From NCBI RefSeq assembly GCF_037042905.1, contig NC_087261.1, positions 21,501,617 through 21,565,616 on the forward strand: a stretch of DNA of 64,000 bases. The letters run 5' to 3'. Below the pieces are notes generated by a model. It did not search any database, was not told the DNA's origin, and saw only the letters and a program-made list of their open reading frames with translations. A program made the translations under genes and the position numbers. Position 1 is the first letter of the stretch; each line of letters opens with the position of its first letter. The DNA comes from Lytechinus pictus. Taxonomy: Eukaryota; Echinodermata; Echinoidea; Temnopleuroida; Toxopneustidae. Below are positions 1 through 8,290 of the stretch, piece by piece.

Positions 1-243
1 CCAAACCTTTTCTTGATTCAGCCCAGTTGGAGAGGAGCGCAGAGAGTTCGTCGTCCGACTCCGACCTCAGCCGCCGTCGAAGTGACGAGATCACTGCGAA
101 ACTCCGCTATTTATAGTCTCCGAGAGCTGCCTTACGCAGTGCGTTGCGTAAGTCGATCATTGAGTTCTAACGCACCAAAAGCTATAGCGCCATCTACGTT
201 TACTGCATTATAACCAAAACCTGTAGCGGACTGGTTCGCTACA
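1..243 (-). repeat. 3' LTR of the gypsy element (partial)
   Basis: Bases 1-243 repeat 6776-7018 exactly by eye. The inner edge on the element strand begins TGTAGCG, the usual TG start, and directly follows the polypurine tract. The first 22 bases of the LTR form an imperfect inverted repeat (222-228 against 237-243). The rest of the LTR is left of the window. Confidence 0.9.
108..115 (-). promoter_or_regulatory. TATA box in 3' LTR
   Basis: On the minus strand this reads TATAAATA, about 130 bases into the LTR. The same site is at 6883-6890 in the 5' LTR, where it would drive the element's transcript. Identification is by motif and position only. Confidence 0.5.
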
Positions 244-245
244 CA

Positions 246-257
246 GCCCCCCTCTTC
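246..257 (-). promoter_or_regulatory. Polypurine tract of the gypsy element
   Basis: The minus strand reads GAAGAGGGGGGC, all purine except the last base, and sits within three bases of the LTR start. This is where plus-strand DNA synthesis is primed in LTR elements. Confidence 0.75.
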
Positions 258-919
258 AAGGAATGTGTCCTCACATTTGTTTTACCCTCACATTTGCAGA
301 GGGATTCCAAACAATTTGAGAAAGCAACCAAAATGTATTGAATTATATGCATCGCTGTATTAATCATACTTAGAGTTATGTCCTCTTTATATACACTCCT
401 TATATGGATACTATGTACAATCAATCTCTCTACATCTTCCATAACTTATTTCTGTGAGCTCTCATTGATAGCAACATTATCATCATTCTCATTAGCTGTA
501 TGAAACGTGTTCACTCTGTGGACATTAACTCTGAATATAAACATTACAGCGAGTGCTTCTATGCAAAATTAGTTTCATAAATATCTGTGAGTCGAGGACA
601 CCTCCTTGAACAATATTATCCGAAAAGATAATGGTGTGGTGTTTTACAAAACAAATAAATGACTTACACTACGACATAAATATGGCGAAACATATATATA
701 CAAGTCCAGTATAGATTGGGTTGTTTTCCACATCGATTCAACAGTTTGTGTGGATTAGTGCTTCTATCTGATTAGTTCATTTTCAACAGTTAGAATCCTT
801 GTGTCTTCTGTTATGCCACGCAGTAGATCCATAGATCGATTTATATGAACAGTTTGTCAGTTTTAGAAACAGCTAGAATACAGTTCCACGTCTGTCTTCA
901 GATAGAAAGTTATGAGTGT
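258..919 (-). other. Untranslated stretch between pol and the 3' LTR
   Basis: About 660 AT-rich bases between the pol stop and the polypurine tract. No open frame longer than about 70 codons and no envelope-like frame is present. Confidence 0.6.
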
Positions 920-3900
920 TCAATAGAAATAGTCTGGAGGTCTTCTCCGCCTTCTTGGATAGCGTGAAGGGTTGACGTCTGAGTCACTAGAATCATCAGG
1001 TAATGGAATTCCTGGTTCCACTGTAGTCTCAGTAGAAGCCTGAGTAGGTTGTCCATCATCCACAACATCTGGTTCACGATCGGTAGTCACCTCGTCTGTT
1101 AGGTCGGCTGGCTGAGTCCTCCAGGCCTCCGGTACATCAGATCCGTTGTAGAGCTTCAGTCGGTCAAAGTGGACCACTCTCAGTTTGCTCCTGGGGAATC
1201 TCTGGATACGATAGGTCACGTCGGAAAGTCTGGACACCACTTGGTAGGGACCTTCCCATTTGGGTGCTAATTTGGGGCTGACTCCCTTCTTCCTGGCATT
1301 GTTGCGGAGCCATACGAACTGTCCAGCTTCATAGAGTTTCCCATCTGATTTTCGATCATAGTTCCTCTTCTGGCGTCGCAGTTCAACACCCTTACGTTGT
1401 TGGGCCCTCTGGTACGTCTCTTCCATTCTTTCCCTCAGCTGCTGAGCATAGTCAGTCCACTCACTTCCATCCTGTTTGGAGAACTGCAAATCGATAGGCA
1501 GTGAAACCTCTCGGCCAAACATCATCATGTTTGGAGTCTCCTTGATTGTGTCGTGCGTGGAGCTTCTGTATGCAGCTGTGGCGTAGGGTATATACCTGTC
1601 CCAGTCCCGCTGGTGCTTCTCTGGATCCAGTAGGGTAGCAAGAATGTTGATCAATGTCCGGTTGAACCTTTCAACCATCCCATCACTCTTTGGGTTGTAC
1701 GGTGTCGTCCTTGTCTTTCTGACACCCAGTAATTGACAAACTTCTTGGAAGATGTTGGACTCGAAGTTCCTGCCCTGGTCACTATGTATCTCATTAGGAA
1801 CTCCATAGCGGCAGATGAATTCGTCCACAAGCTTCCGTGCCACTGTTTCAGCTCTTTCATCTGGTATTGCATATGCCTCGACATACTTGGTATAATAGTC
1901 AGCTACCACAAGAATGTACTTGTTCCCGTCATCAGTAACTGGCAATGGTCCCATAATGTCCAGGGCGATCCTCTCCATCGGATATCCACTCTGCCTCTGC
2001 TGTAGCGGAGCTCTTTTCCCTGGTCCTGCCTTCTGTCGGCGAGCGCAGTCTGGACATTGCCTAATGAAGGATCTGACATCTTCCTTCATTCCTACCCAGT
2101 AGAAACGTTCCTGTACTTTGTGTAGAGTCTTCGTCATACCAAGATGTCCTGCCATGGGAGATGAGTGTAGGTCCTGTAGCACCTCCGGTATCAGAGCTTT
2201 AGGTAGTACATAACGCCACCTGACATCACGTCCATCTCCTGATTCCCACCTCCTGTAGAGAACTCCATCTTTGACATCTAGCTGGTCCCAGTGATCCAGG
2301 AGAACCTTGACCTTAAAAGGATATGCCGTCGCCTCTTCCCGGGATGGCTTCCTTCCTTCCATCAGTGCATTCCTGACTGGATTTATGTTAGGATCTTCCT
2401 GCTGGGCCTCTTGGATGTCAGCTAGGTTGTCATTCCTCAACGTGATGACGTTGATATTCCTAGTGTCTCCTCCGTAGATGCAGCCTCCTTCTCGCTTACA
2501 CTGCCTGCATGGTCTTCGTGATAGAGCGTCAGCGTTGCTGTGAATCCTTCCAGCTCTATGTATAATCTCAATGTCGTAGCTTGATATGACTTCCAGCCAT
2601 CTTGCCAGCTGACCTTCAGGTTGCCGGAAATTCATCAGCCATCTCAGAGCTCCGTGATCAGTCCTCACCTGGACGTGGCGACCATACAGATACTGCTTGT
2701 AGTGTTTGAGATACACTACTACAGCAAGTAGTTCCTTACGGGTTACACAGTAGTTCCTTTCCGGTTTGCTTAGGACTCGGCTTCCATAGGCAATGACCAG
2801 TTCCTGGCCATTCTGCATCTGGGAGAGTACACCACCGATACCATCATTGCTGGCGTCTGTGTCCAGAATGAACCTTCCCTCCTCGGTAGGGTATACCAGT
2901 ATTGGAGCCGTGACTAGTCTATGCTTCAGTTTCTCGAAGGCTTCTTGGCAGTCCTGGTTCCACTCAAACTTCCGTCCTTTTTCTGTCAGTTGGTGCAGAG
3001 GTCTAGCAATTCTGGCAAAGCCTTCAACGAAGCGACGGTAATAAGATGCAAGGCCTAAGAATCCACGGACCTCCCTCACTGACTCGGGTCTGGGCCATGT
3101 CCTGATTGTTTCTGTTTTGTCCTTCTCAGTCGAAATGCCTTCTGCAGAGACGACGTGCCCAAGGTACGAAACAGAAGTCTTGAACAAGTTGCACTTCTTT
3201 GGCTTCAGCTTCAGCCCTGTCTGTCTTAGACGTTCAAACACCTGCTGCAGCCTCGCCATCTCCTCATCAATTGATTTCCCGAACACGATCACGTCATCCA
3301 AGTAGACCAATAGCGTCTCCCAGTGCAGTCCTCTCAATACCTGGTCCATGAGTCTTTCAAACGTTGCTGGGGCGTTGCACATGCCAAAAGGCATGACCTT
3401 CCAGGCATACAGTCCCCCACCTGCTAGGAAAGCTGACTTCTTCTTAGCATCCGTGTCAAGCTCTACCTGCCAGTACCCACTAGCAAGGTCCAACGTTGAA
3501 AACCATTTGGCTCCAGAGAGTGCGTCAAGGGTCTCGTCGATCCGAGGAAGAGGATATGCATCCTTGATGGTAACATTATTTAGTTGCCTGTAATCAACAC
3601 AGAAGCGTTGGGAGCCATCTTTCTTCCTGACTAAGACGATGTTGGCTGCCCATGGACTGTCTGAAGGCTCGATGAGTTCCCTGTCCAGAAGATCGTTGAC
3701 CTGCTTCCTGATTTCATCTCGCTGTCCAAATGGATGTTTCCGTGGCCTCTGTTTGATTGGTCTGGTCTGCCCGGTGTCAACTGTATGCTTCACCAGGTTG
3801 GTTTTCCCCAGATCATAGTCTCCCTTAGAAAAGACATCCTGGTATGTAGTCAGTAGCTTAGCAATAGGTGCATGGTACTGCTCTGGCACCTCTAGTATAC

Positions 3901-4852
3901 TCCGCTCGTACAAATCAGTCAGGTACTCTGGTAGATTAATCTCCTCACTGGAAAGCTGAGATGCTTGGATATCTGGTTCTGATACTGCCGACAAATATCC
4001 TAGCTCTGTCCCCTTCTTTATCACACGTTGTGATCCTGTAGGGTTGTATACTCTAACTGGGACTGCTCCATTACTAGTTCTGACGAGGGTCCTGGCCAAG
4101 ATGATGCCTTTCTGTGTAAGTTGACGTCTATCATTTGATGCTTCGACCATGCCTGTAACGTCATCTGAAACCCCATCCAGTACTTTTCCTGTAATGATGC
4201 CTTCTCGGCCTGCCGGTATGGTGTACATCTCAGTAGCTATGATGCGGAAGCAAGTTCTAGTGTTGTCTTCATGGCGACACTGAACTGAACCCCACTTGGT
4301 TTCCATTGTAGCAGTCTCCAAGTTAAGCCTTGCTCCTAACTGTAGAAGATTATCCATGCCCAAGACTCCATCGCTACAGATATCAGCGACAATTAGGGTG
4401 ATCCTTGCCTTCCCCTGGCCTATAATCACTTCTGTGTGGATATTTCCATCCACCTCTAGTTGTGAGCCATCTGCAAGCATAACCTTCTCTGTAGTAGTTT
4501 GAATTGTAGGCTTCTCTTGTAGTTTCCTATAGCCTGACTTGGAGATGTATGTATCTGTTGCTCCTGTGTCTACCAGAAAACTCAGCTGTGTCCCACCGAT
4601 AGTGACTGGCACATACATGCCCTTCAGAATTCCTTTGTTGATTTCTCCATTGTACCTGGTTGTAACTATTGGCTGTGTGGCATTTGGTATTGAGGGGCTG
4701 GTGCTTCCAGGTTCCACGGCCGCGCCATGCCCCCCTGGGGCGACCTTACTTCGTTTGTTGAGCTCTGATATTGTTGCTCGGCTTGATGAATCTGAGCCTC
4801 GTCTCTCATCCTCTTTTTGCACTTCCTCTTCATGTGGCCTTTCTTTCCACAA
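920..4852 (-). CDS. pol: Pol polyprotein (protease, RT, RNase H, integrase)
   Basis: A 1310-codon open frame counted from its first Met; in life it is probably entered by frameshift from gag. Aspartic protease active site DTGA at residues 95-98. Reverse transcriptase motifs DLASGY (455-460) and YLDD (517-520). RNase H begins near LDTDAS (663-668). Integrase has an HHCC zinc module (H903, H911, C933, C936) and a DDE core (D965, D1025, E1061). A GPY/F-type module (WEGPY) follows near residue 1195, and the tail is arginine-rich. No chromodomain is apparent. Length and order fit Ty3/gypsy elements, possibly the Mag-like group common in echinoderms (group is an inference). All catalytic residues are present, so the copy could be active. 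Confidence 0.93.
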   Translation of the reverse strand: MWKERPHEEEVQKEDERRGSDSSSRATISELNKRSKVAPGGHGAAVEPGSTSPSIPNATQPIVTTRYNGEINKGILKGMYVPVTIGGTQLSFLVDTGATDTYISKSGYRKLQEKPTIQTTTEKVMLADGSQLEVDGNIHTEVIIGQGKARITLIVADICSDGVLGMDNLLQLGARLNLETATMETKWGSVQCRHEDNTRTCFRIIATEMYTIPAGREGIITGKVLDGVSDDVTGMVEASNDRRQLTQKGIILARTLVRTSNGAVPVRVYNPTGSQRVIKKGTELGYLSAVSEPDIQASQLSSEEINLPEYLTDLYERSILEVPEQYHAPIAKLLTTYQDVFSKGDYDLGKTNLVKHTVDTGQTRPIKQRPRKHPFGQRDEIRKQVNDLLDRELIEPSDSPWAANIVLVRKKDGSQRFCVDYRQLNNVTIKDAYPLPRIDETLDALSGAKWFSTLDLASGYWQVELDTDAKKKSAFLAGGGLYAWKVMPFGMCNAPATFERLMDQVLRGLHWETLLVYLDDVIVFGKSIDEEMARLQQVFERLRQTGLKLKPKKCNLFKTSVSYLGHVVSAEGISTEKDKTETIRTWPRPESVREVRGFLGLASYYRRFVEGFARIARPLHQLTEKGRKFEWNQDCQEAFEKLKHRLVTAPILVYPTEEGRFILDTDASNDGIGGVLSQMQNGQELVIAYGSRVLSKPERNYCVTRKELLAVVVYLKHYKQYLYGRHVQVRTDHGALRWLMNFRQPEGQLARWLEVISSYDIEIIHRAGRIHSNADALSRRPCRQCKREGGCIYGGDTRNINVITLRNDNLADIQEAQQEDPNINPVRNALMEGRKPSREEATAYPFKVKVLLDHWDQLDVKDGVLYRRWESGDGRDVRWRYVLPKALIPEVLQDLHSSPMAGHLGMTKTLHKVQERFYWVGMKEDVRSFIRQCPDCARRQKAGPGKRAPLQQRQSGYPMERIALDIMGPLPVTDDGNKYILVVADYYTKYVEAYAIPDERAETVARKLVDEFICRYGVPNEIHSDQGRNFESNIFQEVCQLLGVRKTRTTPYNPKSDGMVERFNRTLINILATLLDPEKHQRDWDRYIPYATAAYRSSTHDTIKETPNMMMFGREVSLPIDLQFSKQDGSEWTDYAQQLRERMEETYQRAQQRKGVELRRQKRNYDRKSDGKLYEAGQFVWLRNNARKKGVSPKLAPKWEGPYQVVSRLSDVTYRIQRFPRSKLRVVHFDRLKLYNGSDVPEAWRTQPADLTDEVTTDREPDVVDDGQPTQASTETTVEPGIPLPDDSSDSDVNPSRYPRRRRRPPDYFY

Positions 4853-6483
4853 TAGTAGCAGCTACCATCAAATTTACTTGAATTCCCCTGCTGCTGCTTT
4901 TGCTTGTCACTAGGATCATTAGTCTGAGGTTGTTGCCGTAATGCGGTCCTGATGGCCTCCAATTCTTCCTTCAGTGTGGTCATCTCAGCATTACGCTTGG
5001 AGAGTTCTTCGTTCAAGGTAGCTACCATAGCTTTCACTTCTGAGATTGGTTCGGAAGTTGGTTTATCTTCCTCATTCTCTTTTGTCATTGCCCTGCTGTA
5101 CTTGGGTTTCCTGCTACTTCTCTGATCTTCAGAATGATGGAAGGCCTCAGCTACCACTGCTGCATGTACCATATCGTCCAATGTCTTACATTGGTTGTTG
5201 AACACTGCCTCTCTAAGCTTGGGTTTCACAAGGGCGTCCATGAAGTGTCCCTTCGCCAATCTGTCACGGACATCAAAATCCAGCTCTGGGTAGGCCAATG
5301 CGGTGAGCTCCCTGATGCTTTGTGCAAGCTCCTTTAGTGTCTCGCCCTCCTGTCTCTGTCTTTGTTTCAGCTCCAGTAGATGATTCTCAGCCTGTTTATT
5401 ATCTGAGAACCGATTGGCCAGCATTCTCTTGAGATCACTGAAGCCTACTGTCTGCCTTTGTTCACGTAGCAGCCTTAGTGCCTGACCTCGTAAGCATGAT
5501 GCTAGGATCCTCCCCGCTTCTTCATCATCCCAGCCATTTACTGCTCGGCATGAGTCGAAATGTTGGCTGTAATCAATCCATGATGAACATCCATCATATT
5601 TGTCTGGCTTGATAAAGTGGGTACCCCTAGGCTTCTGTTGGGCATCCTGTGATGACCTTGGTTTTGACGTATGCCCATGTTGGAGTGTATCTTCCAATGC
5701 TTGCTGGATTATGGCCTGGAGCCTACTGTCATCAATTGGAGGGTCTCGCACAGCAGTTGGTTGCACCGCTGGTGATGTCGTCTTCCTGGCAGCATTTTGT
5801 ACTGGCGAATTAATAGGATTGCCTCTGCTATTCCGCCACGTAGTATTGGATGGAACTTCCTCCTCCTCAGTTGATGATGCTGTTTGTGTAGACCTATCTG
5901 TGCTCCCCCGAGTGCTCAGTTTTCTTCGTCTTCGCCTTGTAGGTTTACTCTGCTCATTAGAGGATGATAAAAGCAGCTTCTCCATCTGTGCTTGCATAGA
6001 TTTAGCCTGTTGCATCATCATAACCTGGGCATTGGCTTGCTGTTTCATTATCTCGTCCTGAGCTAGCTTGGCTTGATTTTTCATCATCTCTTCCTGAGCC
6101 TTCGATTGGTATTTCATCATTTCCTCCTGGGCTTTGGCTTGATGTTTCATCATCTCGACGATCTCCATTAGAGCCTCGGTCTTCTGCTTCCTCCTCCTAC
6201 TGGTAGATAACTTGATTCCAGAATGTGTAGAAACTGATTCATCCCCTGAAGAATTGCTGCCATTTGTTCCAGATGTCCTCACGTTCTCCATCCCACTTCT
6301 GACACCATTTGTGTGGCGGCCCTCCTTCTTGGAACGGGTCCTGGATGCTGGGGGGCCGGCCTGTCCCTTGCCTCTATCACCTTCATCCGTTGATGAATTA
6401 CTAGCCATTCTTAATGCGAGCGGTTTCCTTATATCTGTATATATGGCGTAATGTAGAGACCCGGGCGTGTTCCGTTTTCCCAA
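4666..6483 (-). CDS. gag: Gag structural protein with CCHC zinc knuckle
   Basis: A 605-codon frame. The N-terminal third is polar and charged, with glutamine- and lysine-rich heptad-like repeats (QAKAQEEMMK-type units, residues about 105-160) that look like a coiled coil. The middle matches the retrotransposon gag fold (W..Y...F...C..... region, then LA.RF.D and LKQR.QEGETL). A single CCHC zinc knuckle, CYYCGKKGHMKRKC, lies about 60 residues before the end. The 3' end overlaps pol by at least 187 bases. The pol frame is -1 relative to gag, and a correctly registered G_GGG_GGC heptamer lies in the overlap at 4729-4735. Confidence 0.9.
   Translation of the reverse strand: MGKRNTPGSLHYAIYTDIRKPLALRMASNSSTDEGDRGKGQAGPPASRTRSKKEGRHTNGVRSGMENVRTSGTNGSNSSGDESVSTHSGIKLSTSRRRKQKTEALMEIVEMMKHQAKAQEEMMKYQSKAQEEMMKNQAKLAQDEIMKQQANAQVMMMQQAKSMQAQMEKLLLSSSNEQSKPTRRRRRKLSTRGSTDRSTQTASSTEEEEVPSNTTWRNSRGNPINSPVQNAARKTTSPAVQPTAVRDPPIDDSRLQAIIQQALEDTLQHGHTSKPRSSQDAQQKPRGTHFIKPDKYDGCSSWIDYSQHFDSCRAVNGWDDEEAGRILASCLRGQALRLLREQRQTVGFSDLKRMLANRFSDNKQAENHLLELKQRQRQEGETLKELAQSIRELTALAYPELDFDVRDRLAKGHFMDALVKPKLREAVFNNQCKTLDDMVHAAVVAEAFHHSEDQRSSRKPKYSRAMTKENEEDKPTSEPISEVKAMVATLNEELSKRNAEMTTLKEELEAIRTALRQQPQTNDPSDKQKQQQGNSSKFDGSCYYCGKKGHMKRKCKKRMRDEAQIHQAEQQYQSSTNEVRSPQGGMARPWNLEAPAPQYQMPHSQ
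4729..4735 (-). promoter_or_regulatory. Candidate -1 frameshift slippery heptamer
   Basis: The minus strand reads GGGGGGC. Counted from the gag start, its first base is the third position of a gag codon, giving G GGG GGC in register. A -1 slip moves translation into the pol frame. It lies 63 bases before the gag stop and a GC-rich stretch follows that could form a stem. Confidence 0.55.
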
Positions 6484-6703
6484 AATATATGGGGGTGGAG
6501 TGTTGAGGGGTAGTGTGAACCGGTGAAATATAAAATAACAGGGGATTTCTATTGGGGCTGTATAATCTCTATGGGAAGGCTTATTCTGTAGAAGTCAATC
6601 GGATTCCATAGATCACACAGGTTGGAGACGATGATTACATTTGGTGTATGACAACGGTCATAATTTAATTATACATCATTGTTCAGCATTTGTACAGGTT
6701 ATC
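6484..6703 (-). other. Gag leader of the gypsy element
   Basis: About 220 bases between the gag start and the likely primer-binding site. It would hold the packaging signal by analogy with other elements; no specific motif is recognisable. Confidence 0.4.
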
Positions 6704-6704
6704 A

Positions 6705-6722
6705 CCATTAACACCGTCACCA
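6705..6722 (-). promoter_or_regulatory. Candidate primer-binding site
   Basis: The minus strand begins TGGTGACGG, and a TGG start is expected for pairing with a tRNA 3' CCA end. The priming tRNA is not identified. The exact LTR border (about 6723-6735) cannot be fixed because the other LTR copy is truncated here. Confidence 0.4.
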
Positions 6723-6723
6723 A

Positions 6724-7018
6724 TTATCCAGAAATGTATTTGCAGTAGTAGAAATTAAGCGAGCATTGTTCATTTCCAAACCTTTTCTTGATTCAGCCCA
6801 GTTGGAGAGGAGCGCAGAGAGTTCGTCGTCCGACTCCGACCTCAGCCGCCGTCGAAGTGACGAGATCACTGCGAAACTCCGCTATTTATAGTCTCCGAGA
6901 GCTGCCTTACGCAGTGCGTTGCGTAAGTCGATCATTGAGTTCTAACGCACCAAAAGCTATAGCGCCATCTACGTTTACTGCATTATAACCAAAACCTGTA
7001 GCGGACTGGTTCGCTACA
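6724..7018 (-). repeat. 5' LTR of the gypsy element
   Basis: Matches 1-243 without a difference over 6776-7018. The outer border at 7018 is sharp (TGTAGCG on the element strand). The inner border is inferred from the primer-binding site. It contains a TATA box at 6883-6890. Confidence 0.85.
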
Positions 7019-7118
7019 GTATTATGAAATTGATTTACTTAATTTAATAAATAATTGTCTATTGGGAATAAAAAAAAATGTTCATATACGGAGACAGGGA
7101 AAATAAATGAGTTGATAT

Positions 7119-7160
7119 GATCTTGTGGTGTAGTGGTTCTCACTCGCCTCTCGCGTGAGA
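7119..7160 (+). repeat. tRNA-like SINE head fragment
   Basis: Contains an A-box-like TGGTGTAGTGG followed by an acidic-tRNA-like stretch (CTCGCCTCTCGCG). No B box follows, so this is a 5' SINE piece and not a tRNA gene. Confidence 0.4.
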
Positions 7161-7932
7161 AAGAAAACATGCAACAGTATTCCTTTTTTTACTTTAACAT
7201 GGCCATAAAATGAACTTACATTAATGATTTAATAGAAAAGGTGAAGTAGGGGTTGTTGGGTTGTACCGACAGTTCGAGAATTACATCTCAGCAAAGGGCT
7301 ATTTCACATCCCCCCCCCCCCACTATTCGACTTTTTGTTTGGTCAGTTGGAGGGGGTCTTCTTATTATTTGGTGCAGACATTGACTAATTTCTCAAATTT
7401 TAGAGTAATTTTTAGTTTTTTTTCTTGTCCGGGTTATCTAATTTAGTTGAGTTCAGAACACATTTAGTTACGTTATTTAGTTTAGTTTACTTCACTTTAA
7501 TTCAATTGTTGCGTTTACTTCAGGCAAATGGTTTTAGTTTTGAGTAAATTTAATCTAGTATTTGGCAACCAGTCACATAAGTGAACGTTTTCTCAACTTT
7601 TAGAATATATGTTTTAGTTTAGTCTTGTCCATGTTATGTTTAGTTCATTACGTGAATTGACTCACAGTCCCTCACAGTCTAACCCAAACAGGCGAGGATC
7701 CATGGAGAGGGGGGGGGGGGGTACAGCCACAAAAGAGACGAACCCCAAATACCTTCATCTATCATGTGTTGACCTTTTTGGGAGGTTAGGGTAGTTAGGT
7801 TAGGGGACTTGCCTTTTTTTCTAGAGACAAGTTGTTCTTCATTTTTTAGTGGTGATCTTTATCATTGACGTAGAGCGTCGGCCTGTAGTGTTTATCAACG
7901 TTGATGGGGTACTTTCTGAAAAAGAAATGAAT

Positions 7933-7953
7933 AGGGTCACCTCAAATGACCCT
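7933..7953. promoter_or_regulatory. AGGGTCA inverted repeat upstream of PPM1G
   Basis: AGGGTCA, seven bases, TGACCCT: a perfect inverted repeat about 230 bp before the start codon. The half site resembles nuclear-receptor half sites (AGGTCA). Function is a guess. Confidence 0.25.
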
Positions 7954-8179
7954 GCTGTACTGTGGCCGTACCGTGGAGCTATCCTACGTGTGTGTGCTAT
8001 GATTTATGCACACAAAAGTTGTTTTTGAATGGCCAAAATCGACCGCGACAAATACCCCACGTGAAAAGACGCACGGGGCACTCTGTGTGCTCAATATTTG
8101 ACCTTCATAAGGGGAGAAACCATCAAAATTGTGAATATTCCAGGTACATAGGAGGTGTCAGGCGACTTACAGGAACAAA

Positions 8180-8290
8180 ATGGGAGCCTACTTATCAGAA
8201 CCATACGTGGAGAAGATCTCAGATGACGGGACTTGCGGGGAACTTTCGTACGGAGCCTCTGCAATGCAAGGTTGGCGAGTTGGCATGGAG
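8180..8290 (+). CDS. PPM1G: PPM1G coding exon 1
   Basis: Encodes residues 1-37 (MGAYLSEP ... MQGWRVGME). Start chosen because MGAYLS and MQGWR are the family's N-terminal signatures; context is AACAAAATGG. Gly2 could be myristoylated, as reported for some PPM1 enzymes. The donor GTCGGT is weak but gives phase 0, needed to join DAHNC in exon 2. Confidence 0.88.

Larger units (their letters stand above)
1..7018 (-). mobile_element. Ty3/gypsy-type LTR retrotransposon, intact coding region
   Basis: The element reads right to left: 5' LTR (ending at 7018), primer-binding region near 6705-6722, gag, pol, polypurine tract at 246-257, 3' LTR (1-243, cut by the window). The two LTR copies are identical by eye over all 243 bases that can be compared, offset by 6775. 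Both reading frames are open. Pol order is protease, reverse transcriptase, RNase H, integrase, which is the Ty3/gypsy (Metaviridae) order. No envelope frame is seen. Identical LTRs and open frames suggest a recent insertion. The target duplication cannot be checked because the left end is outside the window. It lies about 1.16 kb upstream of PPM1G and is transcribed away from it. Confidence 0.95.
7019..8179. other. Upstream region of PPM1G
   Basis: AT-rich sequence between the retrotransposon and the PPM1G start codon. It holds a tRNA-like SINE fragment (7119-7160), poly-C and poly-G runs (7311-7321, 7709-7721) and a perfect 7-bp inverted repeat (7933-7953). A promoter and 5' untranslated exon should lie here, but no TATA box or start site can be named. 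Confidence 0.4.

Noticed and set aside
1651..1884. Small frames antisense to or within gag and pol
   Set aside because: Shadows of the long retrotransposon frames.
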